In this document: piece by piece, positions 29,067 to 37,214 of the stretch | Position numbering within the stretch: the stretch's first letter is position 1 | How the letters are laid out: the number at the start of each line of letters is the position of its first letter | Source of the DNA: Acidimicrobiales bacterium | GTDB lineage: Bacteria; Actinomycetota; Acidimicrobiia; Acidimicrobiales; Iamiaceae | DNA length: 64,000 bases | NCBI GenBank assembly: GCA_030448105.1 | Contig: JAUJNP010000012.1 | Coordinates: 8,961 to 72,960, forward strand | Direction: 5' to 3' | Translations under genes and position numbers: made by a program | Notes under the pieces: model-generated | Databases searched by the model: none | What the model was told of the DNA's origin: nothing | Seen by the model: only the letters and a program-made list of their open reading frames with translations

Positions 29067-29597
29067 TCAGGAGGGGCGCTCGACCCCGAGGGCGTCGTGG
29101 TCGCGACACACTGCCTCTGCCCGGTCGACCAGGCCGGCGTCCTGGAGGCGCACCTCCACCTTCACCGGATCCTCGTCGCTGCCCTCCACGGTGAACGTGT
29201 CGAGGGCGTCCACGTTGGCCGGGAGCTTGCGAGCGGCGTTCCAGAACCCCCCCAGGACGAAGCCGGTGATGAAGCCGGCGATGCCGCCGCCCAGGGCGAC
29301 CGGCAGGCGCGGCTCGACTCCGGCGACGAGCACCACCGCCACCACCACCGCCGCCAGCCCCAGGCCGAGCAGCACCGCCCCGGCGGCGTAGCTGCGGGCG
29401 ACGTGCTGGCCGGCGGCCAGCTCACCACTGCGGTCGATGTCGCCCATCGCCGACGTCGGCCCGTGCTCCACCAGGGCGATGGCGGCGGCGTCGATGCCGA
29501 GACCCTCCAGGTCCACCATCGCCCTGCGGGCGGATCCGGCGGAGGAGAACGAGGCGACCAGGCGGTACTCGCGGGGCACGGCGTCGGGACTGGCCAT
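29067..29597 (-). CDS. General-stress-type protein with two membrane segments
   Basis: 176 residues. The N-terminal half resembles the YflT/general stress 17M fold (YRLVASFSSAGSARRAMVDLEGLGI), followed by two hydrophobic spans (VLLGLGLAAVVVAVVLVAG, ALGGGIAGFITGFVLGG) and a soluble C-terminal part. Proteins of this pattern are often under stress sigma factors, but no sigma-B-like promoter is visible upstream because the start abuts the gluconokinase gene. Function is unknown. Confidence 0.7.
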   Translation of the reverse strand: MASPDAVPREYRLVASFSSAGSARRAMVDLEGLGIDAAAIALVEHGPTSAMGDIDRSGELAAGQHVARSYAAGAVLLGLGLAAVVVAVVLVAGVEPRLPVALGGGIAGFITGFVLGGFWNAARKLPANVDALDTFTVEGSDEDPVKVEVRLQDAGLVDRAEAVCRDHDALGVERPS

Positions 29598-29606
29598 CGA
29601 GCGATC

Positions 29607-30161
29607 CTAGGTCGGGCCGGCGCGAAGCTGATCGAGCACCCGGTGCATGACCACCTCGGGCGGTTCGGTGGCGTCGGCGGTGATGGCCTCGGCCGGCGCC
29701 TCGAGCGCCTGGAGCTGGGATTCCAGCAGCTCCGGGCCGACCCCCCCGCCGGGCCGGCTCTCCAAGCGGGCCCGGATGACGTCGGGGCGGGCGACGAGGT
29801 GCACGTAGCGGACGTCGGGCAGCCCGTCGCCGAGGCGACGCCGGTACGCCTCCTTCAGGGCCGAGCACGCCAGCACCACACCACCGAAGGGCAGGACCAC
29901 CTCCCGCTTCAGCTCGGCGTTGAGCCGACCCAGCCACGGCGCGCGCTCCTCGTCGGTGAGGGGCTCCCCCCGGCGCATCTTCTCGAGGCACTCCGGGTCG
30001 TGGAAGTCGTCGGCGTCTAGGAACGGGACCTCCAGGTTGGCGGCGAGCATCCGGCCCACGGCCGTCTTGCCCACGCCGGCGACCCCCATCACGACCACCA
30101 CCACGGGGGTCTGGCTCCCCGCCCGGCGCTCCTCCGAAACGCAGGGGCGCGGGCCGGCCAT
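29607..30161 (-). CDS. gntK: Gluconokinase (GntK family)
   Basis: 184 residues. Phosphorylates gluconate to 6-phosphogluconate for the pentose phosphate route. P-loop MGVAGVGKTAVG (GVSGSGKS in most homologues), the substrate segment DADDFHDPECLEKMRRG followed by PLTDEERAPWL, CSALKEAYRRRL and a C-terminal RLESRPGGGVG region are all family signatures. The start is somewhat uncertain; the ATG at 30161 adds about 20 residues before the P-loop strand. It probably co-transcribes with the stress-type gene 9 bp downstream. Confidence 0.88.
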   Translation of the reverse strand: MAGPRPCVSEERRAGSQTPVVVVVMGVAGVGKTAVGRMLAANLEVPFLDADDFHDPECLEKMRRGEPLTDEERAPWLGRLNAELKREVVLPFGGVVLACSALKEAYRRRLGDGLPDVRYVHLVARPDVIRARLESRPGGGVGPELLESQLQALEAPAEAITADATEPPEVVMHRVLDQLRAGPT

Positions 30162-30242
30162 CTCGTTTCCACGCCGCGGTCCTCGGGGAGGGCCGGGGTT
30201 CAGCTCGCCTGACCCCACCCCGCGCTCCCGGGAGCCTCCCCC

Positions 30243-31763
30243 ATGGACCTCGACCTCCCGTCTCGCAGCCACTCCCTCTGGCTCCGCGACGCTGCCACCC
30301 GATACCCGCCTCTGTCCGGCGACCGGAAGGTCGACGTCGTCGTCGTGGGCGCCGGCATCACCGGCCTCACCACGGGGGTGCTCCTGGCTCGCGCCGGCTT
30401 GGAGGTGGTGGTGCTCGAAGCCGACGCGGTGGGGGCGGGCACCACCGGGCACACGACGGCGAAGATCTCGGCGTTGCAGGGCACGATCTACCGCACGCTG
30501 CGCTCGTCGCACGGCGTGGACGGTGCCCGGCGCTACGCCGCCGCCCAGCACGCGGGCCGGGAGTGGGTGGCGGCCTACGTCGCCGAACAGGGCGTCGACT
30601 GCGACCTCGAGCGGCGCCCAGCCGTCACCTACACCGCCGAGGCGGACAACGTGGCCAAGGTGCGCGAGGAGGCCGACGCCGCCAACGAGGCCGGTGTGCC
30701 GGCCCGTTTCACCGAGGAGCTGGACGGCGAGCTGCGTCTGCCGTTCCCGGTGGCGGCGGCAGTCGTGGTGGAGGATCAGGCCCAGTTCGACCCCTACCCC
30801 CACCTGGTCGCCATGGCCGCGGAGATCGCCGCCGCCCCTGGGTGCGCGGTCCACGAGCAGAGCCGGGTCACCGACGTCCACGGCGGAGGGGACCCCCGGG
30901 TGACCACCGAGGCGGGCACCGTGCGGGCCTCCACCGTGGTGGTCACGACCCTCATGCCGGTGCTGCACCAGGGGCTGCTCTACGCCCGGGCCGAGCCCGA
31001 GCGCTCCTACTGCATGGCGGTGGAGGTGGAGGGCTCGCTGCCCCGGGGCATGTACCTGAGCGCCGACTCGCCCACCCGGTCGCTGCGCACCGCCCGCCAC
31101 CAGGGCGGTGAGGTGGCGGTGGTGGGTGGCGGTGGCCACGTGGTCGGTCGGCGCACCCCGACCACGGCGGAGTACGAGTCCCTCCGCAAGTGGGCCATCA
31201 CCCACTTCCCGGTCACCGGCATCGTCGACCGCTGGTCGGCGCACGACTACGAGAGCGTCGACCACCTGCCCTACGTGGGCCCGGCCGCCCCCGGCTCGTC
31301 CCGGCTGCTGGTGGCCACCGGCTTCGCCAAGTGGGGCATGACCAACGGCACCGCCGCCGCCCTGGCCCTGGCCGACCGGATCCTCGACCGACCCGACGGT
31401 CCCGCCGCCGAGTGGTCCGCGCTGCTCGACCCGAAGCGGCTCACCGCCCAAGGCGCCGCCGGCACCGCCCGTCTCAACGCCGGCGTCGCCGTCCACCTCG
31501 CCGGCGGATGGCTGTCGCCGGGCGGCCGCGAGCAAGGTCGTCCCGGCGCCCGGCGCAGCCGGCGTCGCCTGCGCCCCACCGGGACCTCCGAGGTCGACGG
31601 CACGCGTCGCACCGTGTCGCTGGTGTGCACCCACCTGGGCGGCATCTGCACGTGGAACGACGCGGAGACGACGTGGGACTGCCCGCTGCACGGCTCCCGC
31701 TTCGCCGCCGACGGCAAGGTGGTCAACGCCCCCGCCACCAAGGACCTCGACCGCCTCGACTAG
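30243..31763 (+). CDS. FAD-dependent oxidoreductase with C-terminal Rieske [2Fe-2S] domain
   Basis: 506 residues. The N-terminal DAO-type FAD domain starts RSHSLWLRDAATRYPPL and VVVGAGITGLTTGVLLARAG (dinucleotide-binding glycines). The C-terminal Rieske domain has CTHLGG and DCPLHGSRF, giving the Cys-His and Cys-His cluster ligands. This fusion is widespread, but the physiological substrate is unknown; D-amino-acid or small-amine oxidation with electron transfer to the Fe-S centre is one possibility. The stop directly abuts the stop of the convergent carbamoyltransferase. Confidence 0.9.
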   Translation: MDLDLPSRSHSLWLRDAATRYPPLSGDRKVDVVVVGAGITGLTTGVLLARAGLEVVVLEADAVGAGTTGHTTAKISALQGTIYRTLRSSHGVDGARRYAAAQHAGREWVAAYVAEQGVDCDLERRPAVTYTAEADNVAKVREEADAANEAGVPARFTEELDGELRLPFPVAAAVVVEDQAQFDPYPHLVAMAAEIAAAPGCAVHEQSRVTDVHGGGDPRVTTEAGTVRASTVVVTTLMPVLHQGLLYARAEPERSYCMAVEVEGSLPRGMYLSADSPTRSLRTARHQGGEVAVVGGGGHVVGRRTPTTAEYESLRKWAITHFPVTGIVDRWSAHDYESVDHLPYVGPAAPGSSRLLVATGFAKWGMTNGTAAALALADRILDRPDGPAAEWSALLDPKRLTAQGAAGTARLNAGVAVHLAGGWLSPGGREQGRPGARRSRRRLRPTGTSEVDGTRRTVSLVCTHLGGICTWNDAETTWDCPLHGSRFAADGKVVNAPATKDLDRLD

Positions 31764-33497
31764 CTACTGGGCGAGCGCCTCCGGCGCTCGCGTGCCGGCT
31801 GCTCGCGTGGCGCTCGCGACGCCGGCGCCGCTGGAAACCGTGCTGCCAGCGAGCGTCGTCGGGGCACTACGCGTCCGGGGCACAAGGAAGGGGCCGATGG
31901 CGAGGGCGTCGACGGGCGAGGAGCCGAAGCACTCGAGGGCGTCACGGGGGCTGTCGACCATCGGGCGGCCAGCGGTGTTGAGGCTGGTGTTGACCACCAC
32001 GGGAAGGCCCGTGCGGCGGGCGAAGGCGGCGAGCAGGCGGGCGGTGAGGGGCTCGTCGGCGGCGTCGACGGTCTGGATGCGGGCCGTCCCGTCCACGTGC
32101 ACGACGGTGGGGATCCGGTCCCGCCACTCGGAACGGACTCGGTGGGTGAAGAGCATGTGCGGGCTCGGTATCGGCCCACCCTCGAACAGCTCGGCGGCCC
32201 GCTCGGCCAGCACCATGGGGGCGACCGGGCGGAACTGCTCGCGCCCCTTGACGTCGTTGAGGCGTGCCAGGTTGTCGAAGCCCGGGTGGGCCAGGAGGCT
32301 CCGATGCCCCAGCGCCCGCGGTCCGAACTCCGAGCGGCCCTGGAACCAGGCCACGATCCCGTTGGCGGCGAGCACCTCGGCCACCGCCTCCGCCACGTCG
32401 GGCGGGCGGGTGTAGCCCACCGCCGCCGTGCGCAGCGTCGCTTCGATGGCATCGTCGTCCCAGCCTCGGCCGAGGGCGGCGGTGGCCATCGGCTCAACCG
32501 GGTCGCCCAGGGCGTGGGCCAGGTACAGCGCCGAGCCGAGAGCGGTGCCGGCGTCGCCGGCGGCGGGCTGGACCCACACGTCGGAGAACGGCCCCTCGCG
32601 GTACAGGCGGGAGTTGGCGACGCAGTTCAGGGCGACGCCGCCGGCCATGGTCAGCGCCTGCTCGCCGGTGCGCTCGTGCAGCCAGGCGGCCAGCTCCAGG
32701 AGCACCTCCTCGAGGCGGATCTGCACCGTGGCCGCCAAGCGGGCGTGGTCGTCGCCGAGGCGCTCCTCGGCCGCCCGGGCCGGGGCGAAGGCTGACCAGT
32801 CGACCGGGTCGACGTCGAACCCGCCGTCATCCCGGACCCGCACCGCCGTGCGGAAGTGGTCGAGGTGGTCCGGCTCGGCGTAGGCGGCCAGAGCCATCAC
32901 CTTGTACTCGTCGGAGCTGCGCCGGAACCCGAGGTGGGCGGTGAGCTCCTCGTAGAGCAGGCCCAGCGACGAGGGCAGCTCCTGGCGGGCCAGCACCTCG
33001 AGCCGGCCGTCGACGACGTGACCGGCCAGGTAGGAGGCCCGCTCCCCTCGACCGTCGACCACCATCACCGCCGAGGAGCCGAAGGGTGCCGCCAGGTAGG
33101 CGGAGGCGGCGTGGGCCACGTGGTGCGCCACGTGCTGGAACCCCGACACGTCGAGGCCCGGGAGGGCGCTGGCGAGGAACCGCGGGGCCCGCGCCGCGAA
33201 GAGGGTGCGTAGGTCCTCCCAGCCGTCGGCGGTGATGTCACCGTTCGGTGCCGGAGCCAGCGCCGGGTCGTAGGAGTACCCGATGGCATCGACGTCGCCC
33301 GGCGCCAGCCCGGCCGCTTCGAGGCACCACGCGGCGGCCGCCCCGGGCACCTCCCACGTGGAGAACGGCACCGGGTCCTTGCCGTGCTTGCGCCGGGAGA
33401 ACCGCTCCTCCTCGGCGGCGGCGACGATGCGACCGTCGACCACGACCGCGGCCGCCGGGTCGTGGAACACGGAGTTGATGCCCAACACGGTCGCCAT
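31764..33497 (-). CDS. O-carbamoyltransferase (NodU/CmcH/TobZ family)
   Basis: 577 residues. Transfers a carbamoyl group from carbamoyl phosphate, through a carbamoyl adenylate, to a hydroxyl on a sugar or secondary metabolite. The N-terminal Kae1-like domain is evident (VLGINSVFHDPAAAVVVDG, HHVAHAASAYLAAPF, MVVDGRGE, MAGGVALNCVAN). The C-terminal domain has GRSEFGPRALGHRS, VKGREQFRPVAP and VVNTSLNTAGRPMV. The last 38 residues go beyond the usual end and are read through a repeat-rich, hairpin-forming stretch. The ATG at 33497 follows GAGGAG. No biosynthetic cluster is adjacent, so the acceptor is unknown. Confidence 0.92.
   Translation of the reverse strand: MATVLGINSVFHDPAAAVVVDGRIVAAAEEERFSRRKHGKDPVPFSTWEVPGAAAAWCLEAAGLAPGDVDAIGYSYDPALAPAPNGDITADGWEDLRTLFAARAPRFLASALPGLDVSGFQHVAHHVAHAASAYLAAPFGSSAVMVVDGRGERASYLAGHVVDGRLEVLARQELPSSLGLLYEELTAHLGFRRSSDEYKVMALAAYAEPDHLDHFRTAVRVRDDGGFDVDPVDWSAFAPARAAEERLGDDHARLAATVQIRLEEVLLELAAWLHERTGEQALTMAGGVALNCVANSRLYREGPFSDVWVQPAAGDAGTALGSALYLAHALGDPVEPMATAALGRGWDDDAIEATLRTAAVGYTRPPDVAEAVAEVLAANGIVAWFQGRSEFGPRALGHRSLLAHPGFDNLARLNDVKGREQFRPVAPMVLAERAAELFEGGPIPSPHMLFTHRVRSEWRDRIPTVVHVDGTARIQTVDAADEPLTARLLAAFARRTGLPVVVNTSLNTAGRPMVDSPRDALECFGSSPVDALAIGPFLVPRTRSAPTTLAGSTVSSGAGVASATRAAGTRAPEALAQ
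31771..31791. terminator. Hairpin at the convergent FAD-Rieske / carbamoyltransferase junction
   Basis: GCGAGCGCC-TCC-GGCGCTCGC is a perfect 9-bp stem with a 3-nt loop. It begins eight bases after the FAD-Rieske stop and so could end that transcript, but it lies inside the last codons of the carbamoyltransferase gene. There is no T-run. Confidence 0.5.
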
Positions 33498-33540
33498 TCG
33501 CGCTCCTCTTGGTCGTCCCGCCCTTCCCGGCCGCGCCCGG

Positions 33541-33592
33541 GGGGAAACGGCGCTGTGCTGACTGGTCGCCTCGCCTTCGGCTCGGCTCCGGC
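33541..33592. repeat. Dispersed intergenic element, copy A
   Basis: The segment GTGCTGACTGGTCGCC followed by TCGCCTTCGGCTCGGCTCC nearly repeats copy B at 45369-45410, and copy C near 45935 is a more diverged version. It sits between the start of the carbamoyltransferase gene and the 3' end of the minus-strand gene at 33599. Confidence 0.55.
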
Positions 33593-33598
33593 AGTAGC

Positions 33599-33976
33599 TC
33601 AGCCGCCGGCGGCGACCCCTTCAGCCGTGGCCCACCACGTGACCGCCAACTCGATTCGCCGGCGCGCCAGCGGCTCCCGCCCGGCCGGACCGCCGTCGCC
33701 GTCGTAGCCGGCCACCCGCAGGGCTCCGGTCTCGAGCTCGAACTCGAAGGTGACCGAGGTGTCCCGTGGGACCGCCCCGCTCAGCAGCTCCCAAACGCCG
33801 TCCAGCCCGTCGCGGAGGCGCTCGACGTCGTCGTAGCTGAAGCCGGCGGTCGACGCCAGCATGGCGGCGGTGAACCGTGGCACGGCGGCGTACACGGGGG
33901 AGGCGGGGACGGTGACCGACACCGAGGTGCCGGGGGGACCGACGTGCCGCGCCATCGCCGTCGGCGCTGGGCTCAT
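33599..33976 (-). CDS. Small protein resembling an anti-sigma/HATPase fold, partial
   Basis: 125 residues. VSVTVPASPVYAAVPRFTAAML and GFSYDDVERLRDGLDGVWELL follow the pattern of the first half of RsbW-type serine kinases (anti-sigma factors), but the N-box and later ATP-binding glycines are not recognisable, so it may be a degenerate or regulatory relative. It starts ATGA-coupled to the zinc-ribbon gene and shares its likely sigma-B-type promoter. A role in stress-sigma control is an inference only. Confidence 0.6.
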   Translation of the reverse strand: MSPAPTAMARHVGPPGTSVSVTVPASPVYAAVPRFTAAMLASTAGFSYDDVERLRDGLDGVWELLSGAVPRDTSVTFEFELETGALRVAGYDGDGGPAGREPLARRRIELAVTWWATAEGVAAGG

Positions 33977-34353
33977 GGCGCCGGCGGGGGCGCGTTGCTG
34001 GTGCGCTCGTCCACGTCGATGGCGGCGAGGACGGTGGCTTCACCGGGCGACGCGGTGGGCCCGTAGTGGATCACCGCCACCCCCTGCTCGCCGCAGCTCG
34101 GGCAGGTGATGGCCAGGACCGCCAGCATGTCGTCGGGGTCGGAGGCGCCCTCCATGCGCCGCATGGAGTCGAGGGTGACCTCGTCGGCGGCCGACTCCGT
34201 CCGACATCGGGGGCACCGCAGCAGGCCGTCCTCGGTGGTGACGACGTTGGCGTCGAACCCCGCGTCGGCGTACTGGGCCAACACCGCCACCAGCGTGGTG
34301 TTGTCGCTCGGCGCGCCCTCGGCTGACATGTCCGGCCCGTCGCCTTCGGCCAT
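33973..34353 (-). CDS. Small zinc-ribbon-like protein
   Basis: 126 residues. Two CXXC pairs (CPRCRTE about residue 47 and CPSCGEQ about residue 85) surround an acidic segment (DEVTLDSMRRMEGASDPDDM), consistent with a zinc ribbon. No known family is recognised. The ATG at 34353 follows GGAG with good spacing. A strong sigma-B-like promoter lies at 34395-34420. It is coupled by ATGA to the HATPase-like gene, so the two probably act together. Confidence 0.65.
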   Translation of the reverse strand: MAEGDGPDMSAEGAPSDNTTLVAVLAQYADAGFDANVVTTEDGLLRCPRCRTESAADEVTLDSMRRMEGASDPDDMLAVLAITCPSCGEQGVAVIHYGPTASPGEATVLAAIDVDERTSNAPPPAP

Positions 34354-34394
34354 TCGCCGCTCCGCTCGGTTCGTCCGACTCGACTGGCGGCCGG

Positions 34395-34420
34395 CTACCC
34401 GTGCGGCTGCGGGGTAAACC
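34395..34420 (-). promoter_or_regulatory. Sigma-B/F-type promoter for the zinc-ribbon / HATPase-like pair
   Basis: On the minus strand GGTTT (34420-34416) is followed after 15 bp by GGGTAG (34400-34395), close to the GGTTT-N15-17-GGGTA consensus known for actinobacterial SigF/SigB. The gene begins 41 bp downstream. The window encodes such a sigma factor at 44399-45271. Confidence 0.6.
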
Positions 34421-34428
34421 GGCCGCAG

Positions 34429-34890
34429 TCAGGTCGGGTCCTGGTCGACCTCACCCCGCCAGGCGCCGGACTCGTGGCCCCGCGACTCGATGAACTCCTT
34501 GAACCGCTCGAGATCCCCCTTGATCCGGCCCTCGACCAGCCCGAGCTTGTCGCCCACCTTCTCCACCAGCCCCTCGGGGTCGAAGTCGAGCTGGAGCATG
34601 ACCTTGGTGGTGCCGTCGGAGACGCGGTGGAAGGTGACCACACCCGCCTGGTCGGGTCCGTCGAGCGAGCGCCAGGCGATGCGCTGGTCAGGGGTCTGCT
34701 CGGTGATCTCGGCGTCGAACTCGCGGGACACCCCGGCGATCCGGGTCTTCCAGTGGACGTGGGTGTCGGTGAGCTGGCGGATCTCCTCCACCCCGTCCAT
34801 GAACTGGGGGAAGCTCTCGAACTGGGTCCACTGGTCATAGGCCGTGCGGACCGGCACGTCGACCTCGATCGACTGCTCGACGCTGCTCAT
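34429..34890 (-). CDS. SRPBCC (START-like) protein
   Basis: 153 residues of the polyketide cyclase / coenzyme-Q-binding helix-grip fold: SSVEQSIEVDVPVRTAYDQWTQFESFP at the N-terminus, FMDGVEEIRQL, and a long C-terminal helix (GRIKGDLERFKEFIESRG). These domains bind hydrophobic ligands; the ligand here is unknown. The ATG follows GAGGAG. A possible sigma-B-like promoter (GACT-N16-GGGTAG) lies at 34930-34955. Confidence 0.87.
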   Translation of the reverse strand: MSSVEQSIEVDVPVRTAYDQWTQFESFPQFMDGVEEIRQLTDTHVHWKTRIAGVSREFDAEITEQTPDQRIAWRSLDGPDQAGVVTFHRVSDGTTKVMLQLDFDPEGLVEKVGDKLGLVEGRIKGDLERFKEFIESRGHESGAWRGEVDQDPT

Positions 34891-34929
34891 TGGGGGCTCC
34901 TCGGGGGTCGGCTGCGGATGTCGTTCGTC

Positions 34930-34955
34930 CTACCCGACAGGGCTCCCGCCGAGTC
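34930..34955 (-). promoter_or_regulatory. Possible sigma-B-type promoter for the SRPBCC gene
   Basis: GGGTAG (34935-34930) with GACT 16 bp upstream (34955-34952) fits the loose GNNT-N14-16-GGGTAC/T pattern reported for Streptomyces SigB. The -35 match is weak. Confidence 0.35.
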
Positions 34956-34964
34956 CGACACGGC

Positions 34965-35558
34965 TCAAGCCGCCAGGAGGGCCACCGATGCGGCCAGGTC
35001 GGCGACCAGGCCGGCCATGGCCTCGGCGCGCCGGTCGCCGGCGCGCAGGACGGCCGAGGGGTGGATGGTGGCGGTCACGAAGTCCGCCGCGTCCGAGGGC
35101 ACCGGCTCGCCATGGCACCGCGTGAGGCGGAAGCCGGGCCCGAGCAGGCTCTTGGCCGCGGTGGCACCGAGGAGCACCACCAGGCGCGGCTGCACGAGGC
35201 CCAGCTCGGAGGTCAGCCAGGGGCGGCAGGCCGCGGACTCCGCGGCGGTCGGCGTCTGGTGGATGCGGCGCTTGCCGCGCAGGACGAACTTGAAGTGCTT
35301 CACGGCGTTGGTGACGTAGACGCCCGACCGCTCCAGGCCGACCTCGGCCAACGCCTCGTCGAGCACGTGCCCGGCCGGACCGACGAAGGGCCGCCCGGCA
35401 AGGTCCTCCTTGTCGCCGGGCTGCTCGCCGACCAGCATGACCGGGGCGGGGACCGGTCCCTCTCCGAACACCGTCTGGGTGGCCGGCGCCCAGAGGGGGC
35501 ATGCCCGGCACCCCGCCGCCTCCGCCTCGTAGTGGGTCACGTCGCCATGGTCGCCCAT
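34965..35558 (-). CDS. udgX: UdgX-type uracil-DNA glycosylase (family 4 relative)
   Basis: 197 residues. UdgX enzymes recognise uracil in DNA and become covalently attached to the abasic product. Visible are the iron-sulfur motif CRACPLW, motif GEQPGDKEDLAGRPFVGPAG, the UdgX-specific GKRRIHQTP loop with the linking His (His100), and HPSAVLR. The RRIH loop separates UdgX from ordinary family 4 glycosylases. The ATG at 35558 follows AGGTGG. It is divergent from the heptose operon and has no obvious partner repair gene. Confidence 0.9.
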   Translation of the reverse strand: MGDHGDVTHYEAEAAGCRACPLWAPATQTVFGEGPVPAPVMLVGEQPGDKEDLAGRPFVGPAGHVLDEALAEVGLERSGVYVTNAVKHFKFVLRGKRRIHQTPTAAESAACRPWLTSELGLVQPRLVVLLGATAAKSLLGPGFRLTRCHGEPVPSDAADFVTATIHPSAVLRAGDRRAEAMAGLVADLAASVALLAA

Positions 35559-35668
35559 CAGGCGCCACCTGTGGGCGCACCGCCACGCGACGGGGTCGAG
35601 ACGGTCCGCTCCGTCGTTTGGCGAACCGCGGGGTCGGGAAGGCACCTATCTCACCGCACCGGAGTCCG

Positions 35669-37214
35669 ATGCCACCATCCAGCCGCCGCTTCCCTTACGG
35701 ATCCGCCGAGTCGCCTCCTTCCTGGGCGGTCGTGGTGCCGACCGTGGGCCGGGCGTCACTGAGGGAGCTCCTGGAGGCGTTGGCGGCCGGCCCCGGCCCC
35801 GCCCCGGCCGAGGTCGTGGTGGTCGACGACCGCCCCGGCGGTGGCCGGGACCCTCTCCCGGTCGACGGGTTCGCGCTGGCTCCCCTCCGGGTGGTGCGCA
35901 GCGGCGGGAAGGGCCCAGCGGCGGCGCGCAACGCCGGTTGGCGGCGGGTGCTGGCCGAGTGGGTGGTCTTCCTCGACGATGACGTGGTGCCCCGGCCCGG
36001 GTGGCGCTCGGCGTTGGCCGCCGACCTGCTCGCCGCCGGCGCGGATGTCGTCGGCGTGCAGGGGCGGGTGGAGGTGCCGCTCCCGGCCACCCGCCGTCCG
36101 ACCGACCGCGAGCGGGGCACCGCCGGCCTGGCCGGGTCCCGATGGATCACCGCCGACATGGCCTACCGCCGGGCCGTCCTCGCTCGGGTGGGCGGCTTCG
36201 AGGAGCGGTTCCCCCGGGCCTACCGGGAGGACGCTGACCTCGGGCTGCGGGCCAGCCGGTTGGGCGCCATCGCCTCCGGTTCCCGGGTGGTCGCCCACCC
36301 GGTCCGACCCGCATCGTGGTGGGCCAGCGTGGCCGCCCAGGCGGGCAACGCCGACGACGCCCTCTTGGCCGCCATCCACGGGCGGGGGTGGCGGGTCGCC
36401 GCCGGCGCTCCTCGGGGCCGGCTCGCCCACACCAGGGCCCACACCGGCTCCCCCCAGGCCGCGCTCAGCCTGGCGCCCGCCGGGCGGCGCCGCGACCGCC
36501 GCCGTGGCCGCGGCGGCGTGGCTGGTCGGCTCGTCGGAGCTGGCGCTGGCGCGCATCCGGCCGGGGCCCCGCACCCCGGCCGAGGTCGGCGCCATGCTCG
36601 CCACCAGCCTCGCCATCCCACCGGCGGCGGTGGGCTGGTCGCTCGTGGGGCGGGCTCGGGCCCGCCGCCTCCTGCGTGACGGCGACGGTCGGCTTGCGGT
36701 GGACGCCGTGCTCTTCGACCGCGACGGCACCCTGATCGAGGATGTGCCCTACAACGGCGATCCCTCGCTCGTGCGCCCCCGGCCGGGGGCGGCCCTGGCG
36801 CTGGCCGCCCTGCGCCGGCGGAACCTCCCCCTGGCCGTGGTGTCGAACCAGAGCGGGGTCGGCACCGGCCGCATCACCATGACCCAGGTGGACGACGTCA
36901 ACCGGCGCACCGAGGAGCTGCTCGGTCCCTTCTCGGCCACGGTGGTCTGCCCCCACGCGCCGGACGACGGCTGTGCCTGCCGCAAGCCCGCCCCCCGCCT
37001 CGTGCACGACGCCGCCGAGCGGCTGGGGGTGGACCCGGCCCGGTGCGTGCTGGTGGGCGACATCGGCAGCGACGTGGGGGCGGCTCTGGCGGCGGGGGCC
37101 CGAGCGGTCCTGGTACCGACCGCGGTGACCCGGCCCGAGGAGCTGGCCTCCGCGCCGGCGGTGGCCCCTGACCTCGAGCAGGCGGTGGCCATGATCCTGG
37201 CGGGACGGGCGTGA
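35669..37214 (+). pseudogene. Glycosyltransferase family 2 fused to heptose-bisphosphate phosphatase (GmhB), frameshifted
   Basis: The first frame encodes a GT2 domain (AVVVPTVGRASLRELLEAL, DDRPGGG, AARNAGW, FLDDDVVPRPGW, YREDADLGLRASRLG). The second frame encodes a linker or membrane-like segment (AVAAAAWLVGSSELAL, PGPRTPAEVGAMLATS) and then a HAD-IIIA phosphatase: VLFDRDGTLIEDVPYNGDP, VVSNQSGVGTG, CACRKPAPRL with Cys zinc ligands, LVGDIGSD. The frames meet near 36470-36490 after ALSLAP; one base change restores a continuous fusion, a layout I recall from other actinobacteria. Whether the shift is real is unknown. It is the first gene of the heptose operon. Confidence 0.85.
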
